A stretch of 64,000 nt of DNA from Pseudomonadota bacterium (lineage in GTDB: Bacteria > Pseudomonadota > Alphaproteobacteria > Acetobacterales > Acetobacteraceae): contig JAJYYH010000001.1 in assembly GCA_021801255.1 (NCBI GenBank), positions 54,925-118,924 on the forward strand, given 5' to 3'. This document shows, piece by piece, positions 26,797 to 36,833 of the stretch; positions within the stretch are counted from its first letter, which is position 1; the number at the start of each line of letters is the position of its first letter. Made by a program: the position numbers and the translations under genes. The notes beneath the pieces are model-generated. The model had not been told where the DNA came from, made no database searches, and saw nothing but the letters and a program-made list of their open reading frames with translations.

Positions 26797-26874
26797 ACCC
26801 CGGTGTTCGGGATCATCAAGTCGGTGCGCGGGTTTCGCCAGTTCCTCTTGCGCGGCCTCGGCAAGGTGGAGGGC
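26797..26874 (+). pseudogene. IS1182-type transposase C-terminal remnant
   Basis: Plus-strand frame TPVFGIIKSVRGFRQFLLRG (then LGKVEG) matches the conserved C-terminal motif of IS1182-family transposases (E-P-V-F-G-x-I-K, G-F-R-Q-F-L-L-R-G-L-x-K-V). The frame then runs on into unrelated sequence. The piece is opposite in direction to the N-terminal and middle remnant at 22609-23040. Confidence 0.65.
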
Positions 26875-26876
26875 GT

Positions 26877-26911
26877 TCTTTTTTCAAGTTCGATTGACTT
26901 TCAGGCGCTGA
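26877..26911. repeat. Dispersed intergenic repeat, partial copy 1
   Basis: TTTTCAAGTTCGATTGA followed by CTTTCAGGCGCTGAG matches the right half of copies at 33661-33764 and 50736-50816. It directly follows the transposase remnant. Confidence 0.6.
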
Positions 26912-26950
26912 GTGAGACCAAGCCCTTTTCGCGTCAATATTGCTGTAGCG

Positions 26951-28309
26951 CTAAACCCAGAACGGGGTCTCGGCGCGCAGTCGGCGCAGCGCCCGCTCGG
27001 CCTTGGCGGTGGCACGCGGCCGGATCGCGGCGGCGAAGCCGAGCACGACCCCTCGCGCCAACACGAACCCGGGTGCGCCCTCGGCGCCAGCGAGATCGCC
27101 GATCAGCCGCGCCGCCGTGGTCGCGTCATTGGCGGCGCCAAGCCATTCCTGGAAGTCAGCGAGACGCCGCAGATACCGACGCGTGCGCCGCGGTGGAAAA
27201 CAGCGGGCAAAAGCCTCGCCGAGATAGCGCAGCCGCTTGGCATCGAGGCGGAGCCGATGCAACCGCTCGGCCGCCAGCCCGGCCAGCGTCTCGGTGCCCA
27301 GAACGCGCCGCGCCCGCCGCGCCAGCAAGGCTGCGGCGAAGGTGCCGAACTCCTCCCCGCTGTCCCCAGCGGCCAGCGGCGCGAGGCGCTGTGGCAGCAG
27401 TGCCAGTGCGATCTCGAGGGCGCGAAACCGCGCACTCTCAAGCCAGTCCTGTATTTCCCGATATGCCATCGACCGACGCTCGCGAGCCGCCGCGAACAAC
27501 CCTGCCAGCTCCGCCTCGTCTGGAAAATTATTTTTCAAAATCAGTGAGCTGCCGGCAAGAAATACGTCCCAGTCGCGTCCCCTCCCGAGGCCGCGCGCAA
27601 GGCTCCGCAATTCGGGGCGGAGCTCCGCTACGGCCGCGGCGGAAATCAGCGGGGTCAGGGCTGCAAACACCGCGCGCAACCGCCTTGAGGCCACGCGCGC
27701 TTGATGCAGCCTCTCGGGATCCGCACCTGGCTCGACCGTGCGCAGCGTCATCAGTGCGGCGAGAAACGCCTCCGCATGCGCCGCTAGAATCTGTCGTGCG
27801 GCGGGGATCAAGGGAGAATGCGCGCCAAAATCCACAGTCGCCACCGCCGCGGCAAGCCGTGACGCGGGCGGGTTCGGGCGGCTGAGCGGCAGGTCGGCGG
27901 CCAAGGCGCGCGCCGCTGTGGCGACCGCCTCGGCTGGGCCGGTGAAGCGCAGCCGACAGAATCGCCCACGCACGCCGCCGGCAACGCCAAGCCCCTCGGC
28001 GCAGCGCAACGCCACGCCTGGCCAGGCTCGGCTGGTGAACAGGCGCTGTCGGCCAATCACGCCCCCGATCGGGGGGGGCAACCAGGCGGGATCGGCAGCC
28101 AGGCCAGGGCGGGCAATGAACACCGCCCCGTCGGCCCCGGCAAACCACATTTCGGCCAGGCGTCGCGAACGGCCCATCCGGAAATCACCGGCGGCAAAGC
28201 CAGGCGTTCGGGTCAGGTGCGACGCCGTTTCCGCATCGAGCACGAGTTCGAGAGCGGCCAGCGGGGCGACGCCGCCCAAGAAGCTCTCCCCGGTTCTAGG
28301 TGCCCTCAT
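26951..28309 (-). CDS. CHAD-domain protein with degenerate CYTH-like N-terminus
   Basis: 452 aa from ATG 28309, which overlaps the sixA stop by 14 bp. The C-terminal half (about 190-440) is a CHAD domain: helical, rich in Arg and His, with motifs ERLHQARVASRRLRAVF, GRGRDWDVF and RLHRLRLDAKRLRYLGE. CHAD domains bind polyphosphate. The N-terminal 150 residues contain LELVLDAETASHLTR and RRLAEMWFAG, like a decayed CYTH (triphosphate tunnel) domain, an inference. Coupling to a phosphohistidine phosphatase suggests a phosphate-related role. Confidence 0.85.
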   Translation of the reverse strand: MRAPRTGESFLGGVAPLAALELVLDAETASHLTRTPGFAAGDFRMGRSRRLAEMWFAGADGAVFIARPGLAADPAWLPPPIGGVIGRQRLFTSRAWPGVALRCAEGLGVAGGVRGRFCRLRFTGPAEAVATAARALAADLPLSRPNPPASRLAAAVATVDFGAHSPLIPAARQILAAHAEAFLAALMTLRTVEPGADPERLHQARVASRRLRAVFAALTPLISAAAVAELRPELRSLARGLGRGRDWDVFLAGSSLILKNNFPDEAELAGLFAAARERRSMAYREIQDWLESARFRALEIALALLPQRLAPLAAGDSGEEFGTFAAALLARRARRVLGTETLAGLAAERLHRLRLDAKRLRYLGEAFARCFPPRRTRRYLRRLADFQEWLGAANDATTAARLIGDLAGAEGAPGFVLARGVVLGFAAAIRPRATAKAERALRRLRAETPFWV

Positions 28310-28823
28310 CGCCAAGATCGCGGGGCGAGAGCACACGCGCCAGCCGCGCCTGCCCCGCGGCCAGATGCGCCCAAGCACCGCCACAAGCAAACTCCACCAG
28401 CGTGCCAGTGGGGAGCCCCTCGGCCAGCATGCGCCGCGCCCTCTCGGGGCCGCTGCCGGGGGCGGCCAGAAGAACCGCGCAGGCGCGCAGCCCAGGATTG
28501 TGGCCGATCACCATGACACTCCGCACCGTCTCGGCGACCTCGTTCACCAGGCGCAGGATCTCCGGCGCGCTCGCGAGATAGAGCCGATCGATGGTTTCGA
28601 TCAGCGGAGCCTCCGGCCAGGGTTCGAGACATTCGAGCGTCTCCTGGATGCGCCGCGCGCTTGATGCCAGCACCAGATCAGGTTGCAGCCCGAGCGCGTG
28701 CAGCGCGCGGCCCATGGCGAGCGCGTCGCGCCGTCCACGCGCCGTAAGCGGCCGCGCCGGATCGGGGAGGCCGGGTCCCTCGGCGACCGCCTTGGCGTGC
28801 CGCAGCAACAAAAGCTGATGCAT
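28296..28823 (-). CDS. sixA: Phosphohistidine phosphatase SixA
   Basis: 175 aa from ATG 28823. It belongs to the histidine phosphatase superfamily: the R-H-A motif LLLLRHAKA places the catalytic His at residue 9, with LTARGRRDA, LASSARRIQETLE and VIGHNPGL as the other conserved blocks. In E. coli SixA removes phosphate from phosphohistidine of signalling proteins. The stop overlaps the CHAD gene start, and the molybdopterin oxidoreductase stop lies 8 bp upstream on the same strand. Confidence 0.9.
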   Translation of the reverse strand: MHQLLLLRHAKAVAEGPGLPDPARPLTARGRRDALAMGRALHALGLQPDLVLASSARRIQETLECLEPWPEAPLIETIDRLYLASAPEILRLVNEVAETVRSVMVIGHNPGLRACAVLLAAPGSGPERARRMLAEGLPTGTLVEFACGGAWAHLAAGQARLARVLSPRDLGDEGT

Positions 28824-28831
28824 CGCGCGCT

Positions 28832-30937
28832 CTATTCGGCGGCAAGCGACAATTGGGCGGCTTCGGCGCGCAGCCATACCGATGTATCGTGAAACGCCGC
28901 GCCTCCCTTGGGCGGGGCGGCATCATCGCCGGTGAGTGCGTTGATGCCCATGCCACCGGGAAAATCCTCCCCAGGCCAGATGCTCTCGACCACCACCACG
29001 CCGGGTTGCAGCCCATCGAACAGCCGGACATGGACAACGACCTCGCCGCGCGCATTGCCGAGCCGTACCAGCCCGCCCTCGATCAGGCCAAGCCGCGCCG
29101 CATCCTCGGGATGAACGAGCGCGGCCGGACGCTTCTCGCGCCGCCGCCCGCTCGGGGTTTCGGTAAAGGTGGTGTTGAGGAACTGCCGCGCCGGGGCAGC
29201 GACCAGGCGGAACGGGCGATCGGCCGTCGCCTCCTCGCTCGAGACCATATGGTCGGGGAGTGCCGGCATGGCGGCGCCATTAGGGCCGATCGCCGCCCAG
29301 TCGGGGGCGAAGTGGAATCTGCCGTCGGCATGGCCGAAGCCGTTGAGGAAATGGCTGGTTGCGAAATCGGGCTGGGCGTCGATCCAGCGCGAAGCCAGCA
29401 CGGATTGCGCGTCCGGCCAACCCGAAACTCGCAGCGTCGCGTCGATCAATTCCATCGCACTCATGGTAAAACCGGGATGGCGCGCCCCGAGCCGCTCGGC
29501 AAGCGCGCCGATAACCTCGTGGTTGGAACGGCAGGCCCCGGGTGGGTCGATCAGCTTCGGACCGATCTGGATATGGCTGTGCCCGCCCGCCTGATAGATG
29601 TCGTCATGCTCCATGAACATCGTCGCCGGCAGCACGATATCGGCGAATTTCGCGGTTTCGGTGAGGAATTGCTCATGGACGCAGACGAACAGATCCTCTC
29701 GCGAAAACCCGCGCCGGACGCGGTTGGAATTGGGCGCGACGGTCACCGGGTTAGTGCTCTGGATCAACAGCGCGTGCACTTCCGGCCCATCGCCGAGTTC
29801 GCTGCGGTCGCCGGTGAGGACGGCGCCGATCCGGCTCATATCCATCTCGCGCACGCACGGATCGCGTGCGTCCAGGCCTTCGATCAGGGTCTTGTCCCAG
29901 TGGTAGATATGGCGGTTATTCCAGAACGCGCCGCCGCCCTCGTGCTGCCATTTGCCGGTGACGGTGGGGAGGCAGGTCACGGCGAAAAGATTGGCGGCGC
30001 CATTGCGCAGTCGCGAAAACCCGTAGCCGACGCGGATATAGGCGCGTGCGGTCGTGCCATAGAGTTTGGCGAAATGCTCGATGGTCTCGACGGAGAGGCC
30101 GGTAATAGCCGACGCCCAATCTGGTCCGCGAGTGGCGAGATGCGCCTCCAGCCGCTCGGGGCAATCGGCATAGCGCGCCATGTAGGCGCGATCGGCATAG
30201 CCGTCGCGGAAAGCGATGTGCATCACCGCACAAGCGAGCGCGCCATCCGAGCCAGGACGGAGTGCGAGATGAAAATCGGCGACCTCGGCGGTGCCGGTAC
30301 GATAGGGGTCGATGACCACGAGCCTGGCGCCGCGTTCCTTACGGGCGCGGCTGATATGGGCCATGACATTGACCTGGGTCGCGACCGGGTTGGTACCCCA
30401 GACGATGATCAGGTCTGAGCGCGCCATCTCCCGCGGATCCGGCCCCCAGATCTTGCCCACCCCCGCCTCCCAGCCGGATTCGGCGAGATAGGTGCAGATC
30501 GTGGTGCGCTGGCGCGAATAGCGCATGACGTGGCGAAGGCGGTTGATGCCGTCGCGCTGCACGAGGCCCATGGTGCCGGCATAGTAATAGGGCCACACTG
30601 CTTCGGCGCCGTGGCGCGCAGCGGTGTCGCTGAACGCGCCGGCGACGCGGTCGAGCGCCTCGTCCCAGCCGATCCGGCGAAACTGGCCGCTACCTTTGGG
30701 GCCGGTGCGCAACAGCGGCTCTGTCAGCCGGTCGGGGTGGTGGATGCGCTCAGCGTAGCGCGCGACCTTGGCGCAGACCACGCCGGCGGTGTAGGGATTG
30801 GCGCCGGCCCCGCGCACCGCGCCGATGCGGGCGCCCTCCAGCACCTCCACCTCGAGCGCGCAGGTCGAGGGGCAGTCATGCGGGCAGACCGAGGCGCGGA
30901 TCTCCCGCGCGGGCGCGTTGGCCGGGATCGCTATCAT
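28832..30937 (-). CDS. Molybdopterin oxidoreductase (DMSO reductase family)
   Basis: 701 aa. The N-terminal cysteines C18, C22, C26 and C55 (CPHDCPSTC and VVCAKV) bind a [4Fe-4S] cluster. The domains for the bis-molybdopterin guanine dinucleotide follow (RRIGWDEALDRV, DLIIVWGTNPVATQVN, LLIQSTNPVTVAPNSN). The C-terminal beta-barrel contains VHPEDAARLGLIEGGLVRL. No twin-arginine signal is seen, so it is probably cytoplasmic. No partner subunit is encoded next to it. Its substrate is unknown; formate-dehydrogenase-like and thiosulfate-reductase-like members share this layout. Confidence 0.9.
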   Translation of the reverse strand: MIAIPANAPAREIRASVCPHDCPSTCALEVEVLEGARIGAVRGAGANPYTAGVVCAKVARYAERIHHPDRLTEPLLRTGPKGSGQFRRIGWDEALDRVAGAFSDTAARHGAEAVWPYYYAGTMGLVQRDGINRLRHVMRYSRQRTTICTYLAESGWEAGVGKIWGPDPREMARSDLIIVWGTNPVATQVNVMAHISRARKERGARLVVIDPYRTGTAEVADFHLALRPGSDGALACAVMHIAFRDGYADRAYMARYADCPERLEAHLATRGPDWASAITGLSVETIEHFAKLYGTTARAYIRVGYGFSRLRNGAANLFAVTCLPTVTGKWQHEGGGAFWNNRHIYHWDKTLIEGLDARDPCVREMDMSRIGAVLTGDRSELGDGPEVHALLIQSTNPVTVAPNSNRVRRGFSREDLFVCVHEQFLTETAKFADIVLPATMFMEHDDIYQAGGHSHIQIGPKLIDPPGACRSNHEVIGALAERLGARHPGFTMSAMELIDATLRVSGWPDAQSVLASRWIDAQPDFATSHFLNGFGHADGRFHFAPDWAAIGPNGAAMPALPDHMVSSEEATADRPFRLVAAPARQFLNTTFTETPSGRRREKRPAALVHPEDAARLGLIEGGLVRLGNARGEVVVHVRLFDGLQPGVVVVESIWPGEDFPGGMGINALTGDDAAPPKGGAAFHDTSVWLRAEAAQLSLAAE

Positions 30938-31024
30938 TGCGCCAGCCTAGCCATCACCGCCCGCCTTGGCAACGCGCAAGCCGCGCGCTACCAAGGTTTC
31001 GCCGAATTTTGCCGCGGAGGTTTC

Positions 31025-31585
31025 ATGCTTGAGCGCCGGCTGCTTCTCGCCCTCGCCACGATCGGTTTCGGCAGTGCTCTCGCCACGCCGCCGGTGGCGG
31101 CCCAGATGGCCGCCAGGAACGGCATCATGATCGAGCACCCCTGGGCCCGCGCCACACCGACCACCAGCCTCTCCAGCGTCGTCTATCTCACCATCGTCAA
31201 CAATCATCGCGATGACACCCTGGTGCATGCCAGCACGCCGATCGCGACCATGGCGACACTGCACCAGACCCGGCTCGATAACGGCATCATGCGCATGCTA
31301 CCGATCGAGGCCATTCCGATCGCCGAGGGCGAGCGGCTGATGCTCAAGCCCGGCGGCTATCACATCATGCTCACCGGGCTGATGAAACCGCTCAAGCCCG
31401 GCACGTATTTCCCGCTCACCCTCACCTTCGCCAATGCCGGGGCGATCACGGTGCGGGTGCGGGTCGAGAAAGCCGGCGCCAGCGGCACCGAGGATTCCGA
31501 TGCCCCCGCCGAGAAAAAACCCGGCGGCTCGAAAGGCGACGATTCGGATACCGACGACGAGATGGGCGGGATGAAGATGCCTTGA
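31025..31585 (+). CDS. Periplasmic copper chaperone, PCuAC type
   Basis: 186 aa from ATG 31025, with CGGAGG upstream. A signal peptide (1-26, cleaved after PPVAA) precedes a cupredoxin-like domain. The copper motif is recognisable: His in TLHQTRLDNGIMRM, then Met, and GGYHIMLTGL about 25 residues later. PCuAC delivers Cu(I) to cytochrome oxidase. The last 35 residues are acidic, with a Lys/Asp-rich linker and a terminal Met-rich GGMKMP. It diverges from the molybdopterin oxidoreductase. Confidence 0.93.
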   Translation: MLERRLLLALATIGFGSALATPPVAAQMAARNGIMIEHPWARATPTTSLSSVVYLTIVNNHRDDTLVHASTPIATMATLHQTRLDNGIMRMLPIEAIPIAEGERLMLKPGGYHIMLTGLMKPLKPGTYFPLTLTFANAGAITVRVRVEKAGASGTEDSDAPAEKKPGGSKGDDSDTDDEMGGMKMP

Positions 31586-31650
31586 AAAATTCGGGCACAC
31601 AGCTAAGCCGCCGGTAGCGAGAGGGGTGACGGGATGGGCGGAATGATGGA

Positions 31651-32703
31651 ATGGATGGGATGACGGGGGCGGCGAACACGAGCCTGCGGCGGCCGGTGAT
31701 GATGATCTATATGGTGCTGTTCGCGGCCAATCTCGCGGTCTGGGCCTGGGCGGTGATGCTTTTCCGCGGCAATCCGCTGCTGCTCGGCACGGCATTTCTT
31801 GCCTATGGCTTCGGGCTGCGCCATGCCGTCGATGCCGATCATATTGCCGCGATCGACAACGTGACGCGCAAGCTGCGCCAGGAAAACAAGCGCCCGGTCA
31901 CCGTCGGTTTCTTCTTCGCGCTCGGCCACTCCACCGTCGTGCTGCTCGCCGCCGCCGCGATCGCAGCAACCGCCAAGGCGATGGCCACGCATTTCGACTT
32001 TTTCAAATCCGTGGGCGGCATCGTCGGCACACTGGTCTCGGCGCTGTTCCTGTTCCTCATCGCGGCGATGAATATCGTCATCCTGCGCGCCGTGTGGCGG
32101 AGTTTTCGGCACGTCCGCCAGGGCGGCCGTCTCGATGATGACGATTTCGACCTTCTCCTCAACAGTCGCGGCCTGCTTGCCCGCCTGTTCCGCCCGCTCT
32201 TCAGCCTGATTTCGACCGGCTGGCACATGTTTCCGCTCGGCTTCCTGTTTGGCCTCGGCTTCGATACCGCGACCGAAGTGGCATTGCTCGGCATCTCGGC
32301 AAGCGAGGCGGCGAAGGGCCTCTCGATCTGGTCGATCATGGTGTTTCCGGCGCTGTTCACCGCCGGGATGTCGTTGATCGACACCACCGATGGCATTCTG
32401 ATGCTCGCCGCCTATGATTGGGCCTTCGTCAAACCGATCCGCAAGCTTTACTATAATTTCATTATCACTTTGGTCTCGGTAGTGGTTGCGGTGGTGATCG
32501 GTGGCATTGAGGCGCTTGGGCTGATCGGTGATCAGCTCGATCTGCACGGTTGGTTCTGGGACGGCATCGGCGCGCTGAACGATAATTTCAATGGCATCGG
32601 TTTTGTCATCGTCGGCCTCTTCATCGCGATCTGGATCACAGCGCTGCTGGTCTATCGCTACAAGGGGCTCGACGAACTCGAACCGGGCGCGGCGGGAAGC
32701 TAG
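31651..32703 (+). CDS. NiCoT-family nickel/cobalt permease
   Basis: 350 aa, eight predicted membrane helices. The family signature H-x4-D-H is in [13 protein letters not shown] (about residues 57-66), with LGHSTVV and [12 protein letters not shown] as the other conserved blocks. These secondary transporters import Ni2+ or Co2+. Start is uncertain between ATG 31651 and ATG 31660. It follows the copper chaperone by 65 bp, so metal supply genes are grouped here. Its TAG stop shares the bases CTAG with the convergent gshB stop. Confidence 0.93.
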   Translation: MDGMTGAANTSLRRPVMMIYMVLFAANLAVWAWAVMLFRGNPLLLGTAFLAYGFGLRHAVDADHIAAIDNVTRKLRQENKRPVTVGFFFALGHSTVVLLAAAAIAATAKAMATHFDFFKSVGGIVGTLVSALFLFLIAAMNIVILRAVWRSFRHVRQGGRLDDDDFDLLLNSRGLLARLFRPLFSLISTGWHMFPLGFLFGLGFDTATEVALLGISASEAAKGLSIWSIMVFPALFTAGMSLIDTTDGILMLAAYDWAFVKPIRKLYYNFIITLVSVVVAVVIGGIEALGLIGDQLDLHGWFWDGIGALNDNFNGIGFVIVGLFIAIWITALLVYRYKGLDELEPGAAGS

Positions 32704-33647
32704 GGCGCGGCGACGGCGCGGCGCGCCTCGATACGATCCCAAATCGCACTGGCGAGATTTCTTCCATCGAAACGCGCGATTTCCTGGATACCCGTGGGCG
32801 AGGTGACATTGATTTCGGTGAGCCAATTGCCGATCACGTCGATACCGACAAAAATCAGTCCCTTCTCACGCAATAGCGGCCCGATTCGCGCGCAAATCTC
32901 GCGATCGCGCGCCGTGAGCGTCGCCGCCTCGGCTCGCCCGCCGACATGCATGTTGGAGCGCGCCTCGCCCACGGGCGGCACGCGGTTGATCGCGCCCAGG
33001 GGTTCGCCATCGACCAGAATGATCCGCTTATCGCCGGCCCGCACCGCCGGCTCATAGCGCTGCGCCATCAGCGGCTCGCGCGAGGTGGCGAAGTGGAGTT
33101 CCAGAAGCGCCGCGAAATTCTCGTCATCGGGACGAATATGGAACACCCCGGCGCCGCCATTGCCGTAGAGCGGTTTCAGCATGATATCGCGATAGCGGGC
33201 ACGGAAATCGGCGATCGCGGTGCTGTTCCAACCAATCAGCGTTGGCGGCATGAGATCGGGGAAATGCGTCACCAGAAGTTTTTCCGGCGCATCGCGCACG
33301 GCGGCCGGGTCATTCACCACCAGGGTTCGCGGGTGGATATGCTGGAGCAGATGGGTCGCGGTGATATAGGCCATGTCGAAGGGTGGATCCTGGCGCATCA
33401 GCACCACGTCCATCGCCGCGAGATCGAGCCATTCGGCAGGCTTGGTGCGGAAATGATCGCCCGGCCCGCGCCGCACCTCGACGGCGCGGGCGAGTGCGCG
33501 CAAGACACCACTTTCGAGCACCAGATCACGCACCTCGTAGTGCCAGAGCGCATGGCCACGCGCTTGCGCCTCCAGCATCAAGGCGAAAGTCGAATCGGCG
33601 TCGATCTTGATCCCCGCCAGCGGGTCCATCTGCACAGCGATTTTCAT
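32700..33647 (-). CDS. gshB: Glutathione synthetase
   Basis: 315 aa from ATG 33647. It joins gamma-glutamylcysteine and glycine with ATP. The start [20 protein letters not shown] and the [19 protein letters not shown] block are diagnostic. ATP-grasp residues lie in [15 protein letters not shown], and the C-terminal [17 protein letters not shown] is conserved. A longer in-frame extension to 33713 would cover part of an intergenic repeat and is not favoured. Confidence 0.96.
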   Translation of the reverse strand: MKIAVQMDPLAGIKIDADSTFALMLEAQARGHALWHYEVRDLVLESGVLRALARAVEVRRGPGDHFRTKPAEWLDLAAMDVVLMRQDPPFDMAYITATHLLQHIHPRTLVVNDPAAVRDAPEKLLVTHFPDLMPPTLIGWNSTAIADFRARYRDIMLKPLYGNGGAGVFHIRPDDENFAALLELHFATSREPLMAQRYEPAVRAGDKRIILVDGEPLGAINRVPPVGEARSNMHVGGRAEAATLTARDREICARIGPLLREKGLIFVGIDVIGNWLTEINVTSPTGIQEIARFDGRNLASAIWDRIEARRAVAAP

Positions 33648-33660
33648 CTTGGAATGCCCT

Positions 33661-33764
33661 GAGAGTTTGCAAAAGAATGCCCTTCCGCCCGGGAATCGGT
33701 GGGGAAAAGCCAATGTTTCCGGGGGGCATGCTTTTTCAAGTTCGATTGATTTTCATGCTCTGAC
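33661..33764. repeat. Dispersed intergenic repeat, copy 2
   Basis: Shares with copy 3 (50736-50816) the blocks GAGAGTTTG, ATGCCCT, GCCCGGGAATCG, TTGATTTTCA and CTGAC in the same order. It fills the gap between gshB and xerC. Confidence 0.7.
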
Positions 33765-34723
33765 TACCGCGCGCGGGGATGGGCGCCACGCCAGACCGCG
33801 AGCAATTGATCGGTCGCGACCGCGGTATAGCGCTCCGTGGTGGCGAGGCTCGAATGGCCGAGCAATTCCTGGATAGCCCGCAGATCGGCGCCTTCCTGCA
33901 GCAGATGAGTGGCGAAAGAATGCCGGAGTGCGTGCGGCGTTGCGTGTTCGGGCAGCCCCCGTTCGCGGCGGAACCGCCGGAGAATACGCTCTGCGACGGC
34001 GGGGTCGAGCCGCTTGCCGCGAGCGCCGAGAAAAAGCGGTGCCGCCGGTTCCGGGCCGGGGTGTTGCGCGAGCCAGGCGGCGATCGCCGCGCGCACCACC
34101 GGCAGAACCGGCACCAGCCGCTCCTTGTCTCCCTTGCCGCGCACCCGCAGCGGCGCCGCCGCGCCCACGCGCGGCGCATCGGCAATATTCAGGGCAAGCG
34201 CCTCGCTGATGCGGAGCCCGCTGCCATAAAGCAGGGAGAACAGCGCCGTATCCCGCGCCTGAAGCGGCGCCGCGGCGCTGATCTCGCCGATATCATGCGC
34301 CACCGCGGCCGCATCGTCCCGGCTCAGAGCCCGCGGCAGGCGGGGTTTGCGGCGCGGTGCCTGGATCACCGCGAGCGCGGCGTTCTCGATCCCCCGCCGG
34401 CGGGCGAGAAAGCGGAAAAAACTACGCAACGCCGAGAGCCGGCGACTGCGTGTCGCGGCATCGATCCCCGCCGCCGCGGCGGACGCGAGCCAGGCGCGGA
34501 AATCCCCCGGCCGCAGGAGAGCGAGGGCTGCGAGATCGGGCTCGCCTCCGAGGTGACCAACGAGAAAGCCAAGAAACCCCGCGACATCACGGCCATAGGC
34601 CTCCAGTGTGCCAGACGCGGCGCGGCGCTCGCCCCCGAGCCAGGCGAGCCAGGCCAAGCGCGCCGCCTCGGCGCTCTCCCTCTTGCGCGGCGCGGTGGCG
34701 ACGCTATCGACTTTTCCCGGCAT
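33764..34723 (-). CDS. xerC: Tyrosine recombinase XerC
   Basis: 319 aa from ATG 34723. It resolves chromosome dimers with XerD at dif. The SAM-like N-terminal domain spans about 15-110. The catalytic residues are R171 (GSGLRISEAL), a Lys in RGKGDKERLVP (about 200), H264 and R267 (HALRHSFATHLL), H290 (LLGHSSL) and Y299 (TERYTAV). It lies head-to-head with priA, as in other alphaproteobacteria, which supports a chromosomal XerC rather than a phage integrase. Confidence 0.93.
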   Translation of the reverse strand: MPGKVDSVATAPRKRESAEAARLAWLAWLGGERRAASGTLEAYGRDVAGFLGFLVGHLGGEPDLAALALLRPGDFRAWLASAAAAGIDAATRSRRLSALRSFFRFLARRRGIENAALAVIQAPRRKPRLPRALSRDDAAAVAHDIGEISAAAPLQARDTALFSLLYGSGLRISEALALNIADAPRVGAAAPLRVRGKGDKERLVPVLPVVRAAIAAWLAQHPGPEPAAPLFLGARGKRLDPAVAERILRRFRRERGLPEHATPHALRHSFATHLLQEGADLRAIQELLGHSSLATTERYTAVATDQLLAVWRGAHPRAR

Positions 34724-34742
34724 GATGATGGAACGATAGAGG

Positions 34743-36785
34743 ATGGCGGGAACGGAGGAAAGCGGTCGCGCGGAGGCCGGCGCGGCACGCATCGCGGTGC
34801 TGTTGCCCTACCCTTTTGCCGGACCGCTCGACTATGCCGCGCCCGCCGGCGCGCCGCCCCCCGGCACCATCGTCGCGGTGCCACTACGCCGGCGCTCGGT
34901 GTTGGGCGTGGTATGGGACGCCGAGACCGGATCACCGAGGGAGGGGGGCGATGCGGGATCGCTGCGTTCGCTCGGCGCGGCGATCGACGCCCCTCCCCTC
35001 CCCCCTGACCTTCGCCGCTTCATTGACTGGGTTGCGGCCTATACGCTGAGCCCGCCCGGCGAGGTGCTGGCGATGGCGCTCCGCATCGATCTTCGCCAGC
35101 CCCCTCGCGCGCCGCGCCGGGCCACGGAATTTGCGTCACCTGATCCCGCGCATGCCCCCCCCCGCCTGACCGCAGACCAGGCGGCAGCGGCGGTGGCGCT
35201 GCGCGCGGCGGTGGACGCGAAAAATTTCTCGGTCACCCTGCTCGCCGGCGTGACCGGCTCGGGCAAGACGGAGGTCTATTTCGAGGCGATCGCCGCTTGC
35301 CTCGCCGCCGGGCGGCAGGCGCTGGTGCTCCTCCCCGAGATCGCGCTCTCGGCGCAGATCCTGGCGCGGTTCGCGGCGCGGTTCGGCGTGGCCCCCGCCG
35401 CCTGGCACTCCGAACTCGGCCCGGCGCTGCGCCGGCGTACCTGGCGAGCGGTCGCGGAAGGCCGGGCACGCGTCGTGGTCGGCGCCCGCTCGGCACTCTT
35501 CCTGCCTTTCGCCGAACTCGGCCTGGTCATTGTCGATGAGGAGCATGAGGGCGCGTTCAAACAGGAGGAAGGGGTGATCTATCACGCCCGCGACATGGCG
35601 GTGGTGCGCGGGCGGCTCGCGAACGCCCCGGTGGTGCTGGTCTCGGCAACGCCCAGCCTCGAGACCCTCAGCAATGTCGCCGCCGGGCGCTATCGCCGCC
35701 TCGATCTGCCGGCGCGCCATGGCGGGGCGGCGCTGCCGGCGGTGGAGATGATCGACTTGCGCGCCGACCCACCGCCGCGCGGACGGTTTCTCGCCCCGCG
35801 CCTGGTCGCCGCGATCGCCGAAACACTGGCGCGCGGTGAACAGGCGATGCTGTTCCTCAACCGCCGCGGCTATGCACCGCTCACCCTCTGCCGCGCCTGC
35901 GGGCATCGCCTGGAATGCCCGCATTGCACCGCCTGGCTGGTCGCCCATCGCGCCCGTCCTGATTTTACCTCCCCGCATGGCCTGATCTGCCATCATTGCG
36001 GCCATCAGACGGCGCCGCCGCAAGCCTGTCCGGCCTGTGGCGCCGAGGGCAGCCTGGTGGCGATCGGGCCGGGGGTAGAGCGCATCACCGAGGAGGCGGC
36101 AGCGCTGTTTCCCGACGCCAGGCGGCTGGTCATGGCGTCCGACACGCTGGCCGGAGCGGGCGCGGCGATGGCGGCGGCCGAGGCGATTCTTGAGCGTCGC
36201 GTCGATCTCATCATCGGCACCCAGATCGTCGCCAAGGGGTGGCATTTTCCCCATCTCACCCTGGTCGGCGTGGTCGATGCCGATCTTGGTCTCAATGGCG
36301 GCGATCTCCGCTGTGCCGAGCGCACGTTTCAACTGCTCCATCAGGTGGCCGGGCGCGCCGGACGCGCCGGGGCGCCGGGGCGGGTTCTGCTGCAAAGTTT
36401 TTCTCCCGAGCATCCGGTGATGCGGGCGCTGCGCGCTGGCGATCCGGCGGGTTTTCTCGCCGCCGAGACAACAGCGCGACGCGCCGGGCATTGGCCGCCC
36501 TATGGCCGGCTCGCCGCCCTGATCGTAAGCGCCGCGAGCGCGCCCTTGGCCGAGGATGTCGCCCGCCGGCTCGCGCGCGCTGCCCCCGCCGGGCCGGGGA
36601 TCACCGTGCTTGGTCCGGCGCCCGCCCCGCTCACGCGGCTGCGCGGGCGCTATCGCCAGCGGCTGCTGCTCAAGGTGCGGCGCGAGCTGGCGCTGCAGCC
36701 GCTGCTGCGCGCCTGGCTCGCCGCCGTCGCGCCGCCGGGGGGCGTGCGCGTCGTTGTCGATGTCGATCCGTTCTCATTTCTCTGA
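34743..36785 (+). CDS. priA: Primosomal protein N' (replication restart helicase)
   Basis: 680 aa. PriA reloads the replisome at stalled forks. The N-terminal DNA-binding domain (15-115) is followed by the helicase with Walker A GVTGSGKT (169-176), DEEH box (265-268), and [10 protein letters not shown]. Zinc-binding cysteines come as [13 protein letters not shown] and CHHCGHQ ... CPACG (about 383-435). Helicase motifs V and VI lie in [23 protein letters not shown] and [10 protein letters not shown]. It begins 19 bp from xerC, divergently. Confidence 0.97.
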   Translation: MAGTEESGRAEAGAARIAVLLPYPFAGPLDYAAPAGAPPPGTIVAVPLRRRSVLGVVWDAETGSPREGGDAGSLRSLGAAIDAPPLPPDLRRFIDWVAAYTLSPPGEVLAMALRIDLRQPPRAPRRATEFASPDPAHAPPRLTADQAAAAVALRAAVDAKNFSVTLLAGVTGSGKTEVYFEAIAACLAAGRQALVLLPEIALSAQILARFAARFGVAPAAWHSELGPALRRRTWRAVAEGRARVVVGARSALFLPFAELGLVIVDEEHEGAFKQEEGVIYHARDMAVVRGRLANAPVVLVSATPSLETLSNVAAGRYRRLDLPARHGGAALPAVEMIDLRADPPPRGRFLAPRLVAAIAETLARGEQAMLFLNRRGYAPLTLCRACGHRLECPHCTAWLVAHRARPDFTSPHGLICHHCGHQTAPPQACPACGAEGSLVAIGPGVERITEEAAALFPDARRLVMASDTLAGAGAAMAAAEAILERRVDLIIGTQIVAKGWHFPHLTLVGVVDADLGLNGGDLRCAERTFQLLHQVAGRAGRAGAPGRVLLQSFSPEHPVMRALRAGDPAGFLAAETTARRAGHWPPYGRLAALIVSAASAPLAEDVARRLARAAPAGPGITVLGPAPAPLTRLRGRYRQRLLLKVRRELALQPLLRAWLAAVAPPGGVRVVVDVDPFSFL

Positions 36786-36805
36786 ACTGTTCCGCGCGAG
36801 GTGTA

Positions 36806-36833
36806 TTGCAGGAGGTGGCACCCCATGCTAGAC
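36806..36833 (+). promoter_or_regulatory. Probable promoter of the F1 ATP synthase operon
   Basis: TTGCAG (36806-36811) and CTAGAC (36828-36833) with a 16-nt spacer, the same layout as the rpsT promoter at 48818-48845. Transcription would start about 36840, before the atpH start. Confidence 0.5.

Noticed and set aside
33764..34723. Treating the tyrosine recombinase as a phage integrase
   Set aside because: It sits divergent from priA among core genes, and its length and motifs fit XerC.
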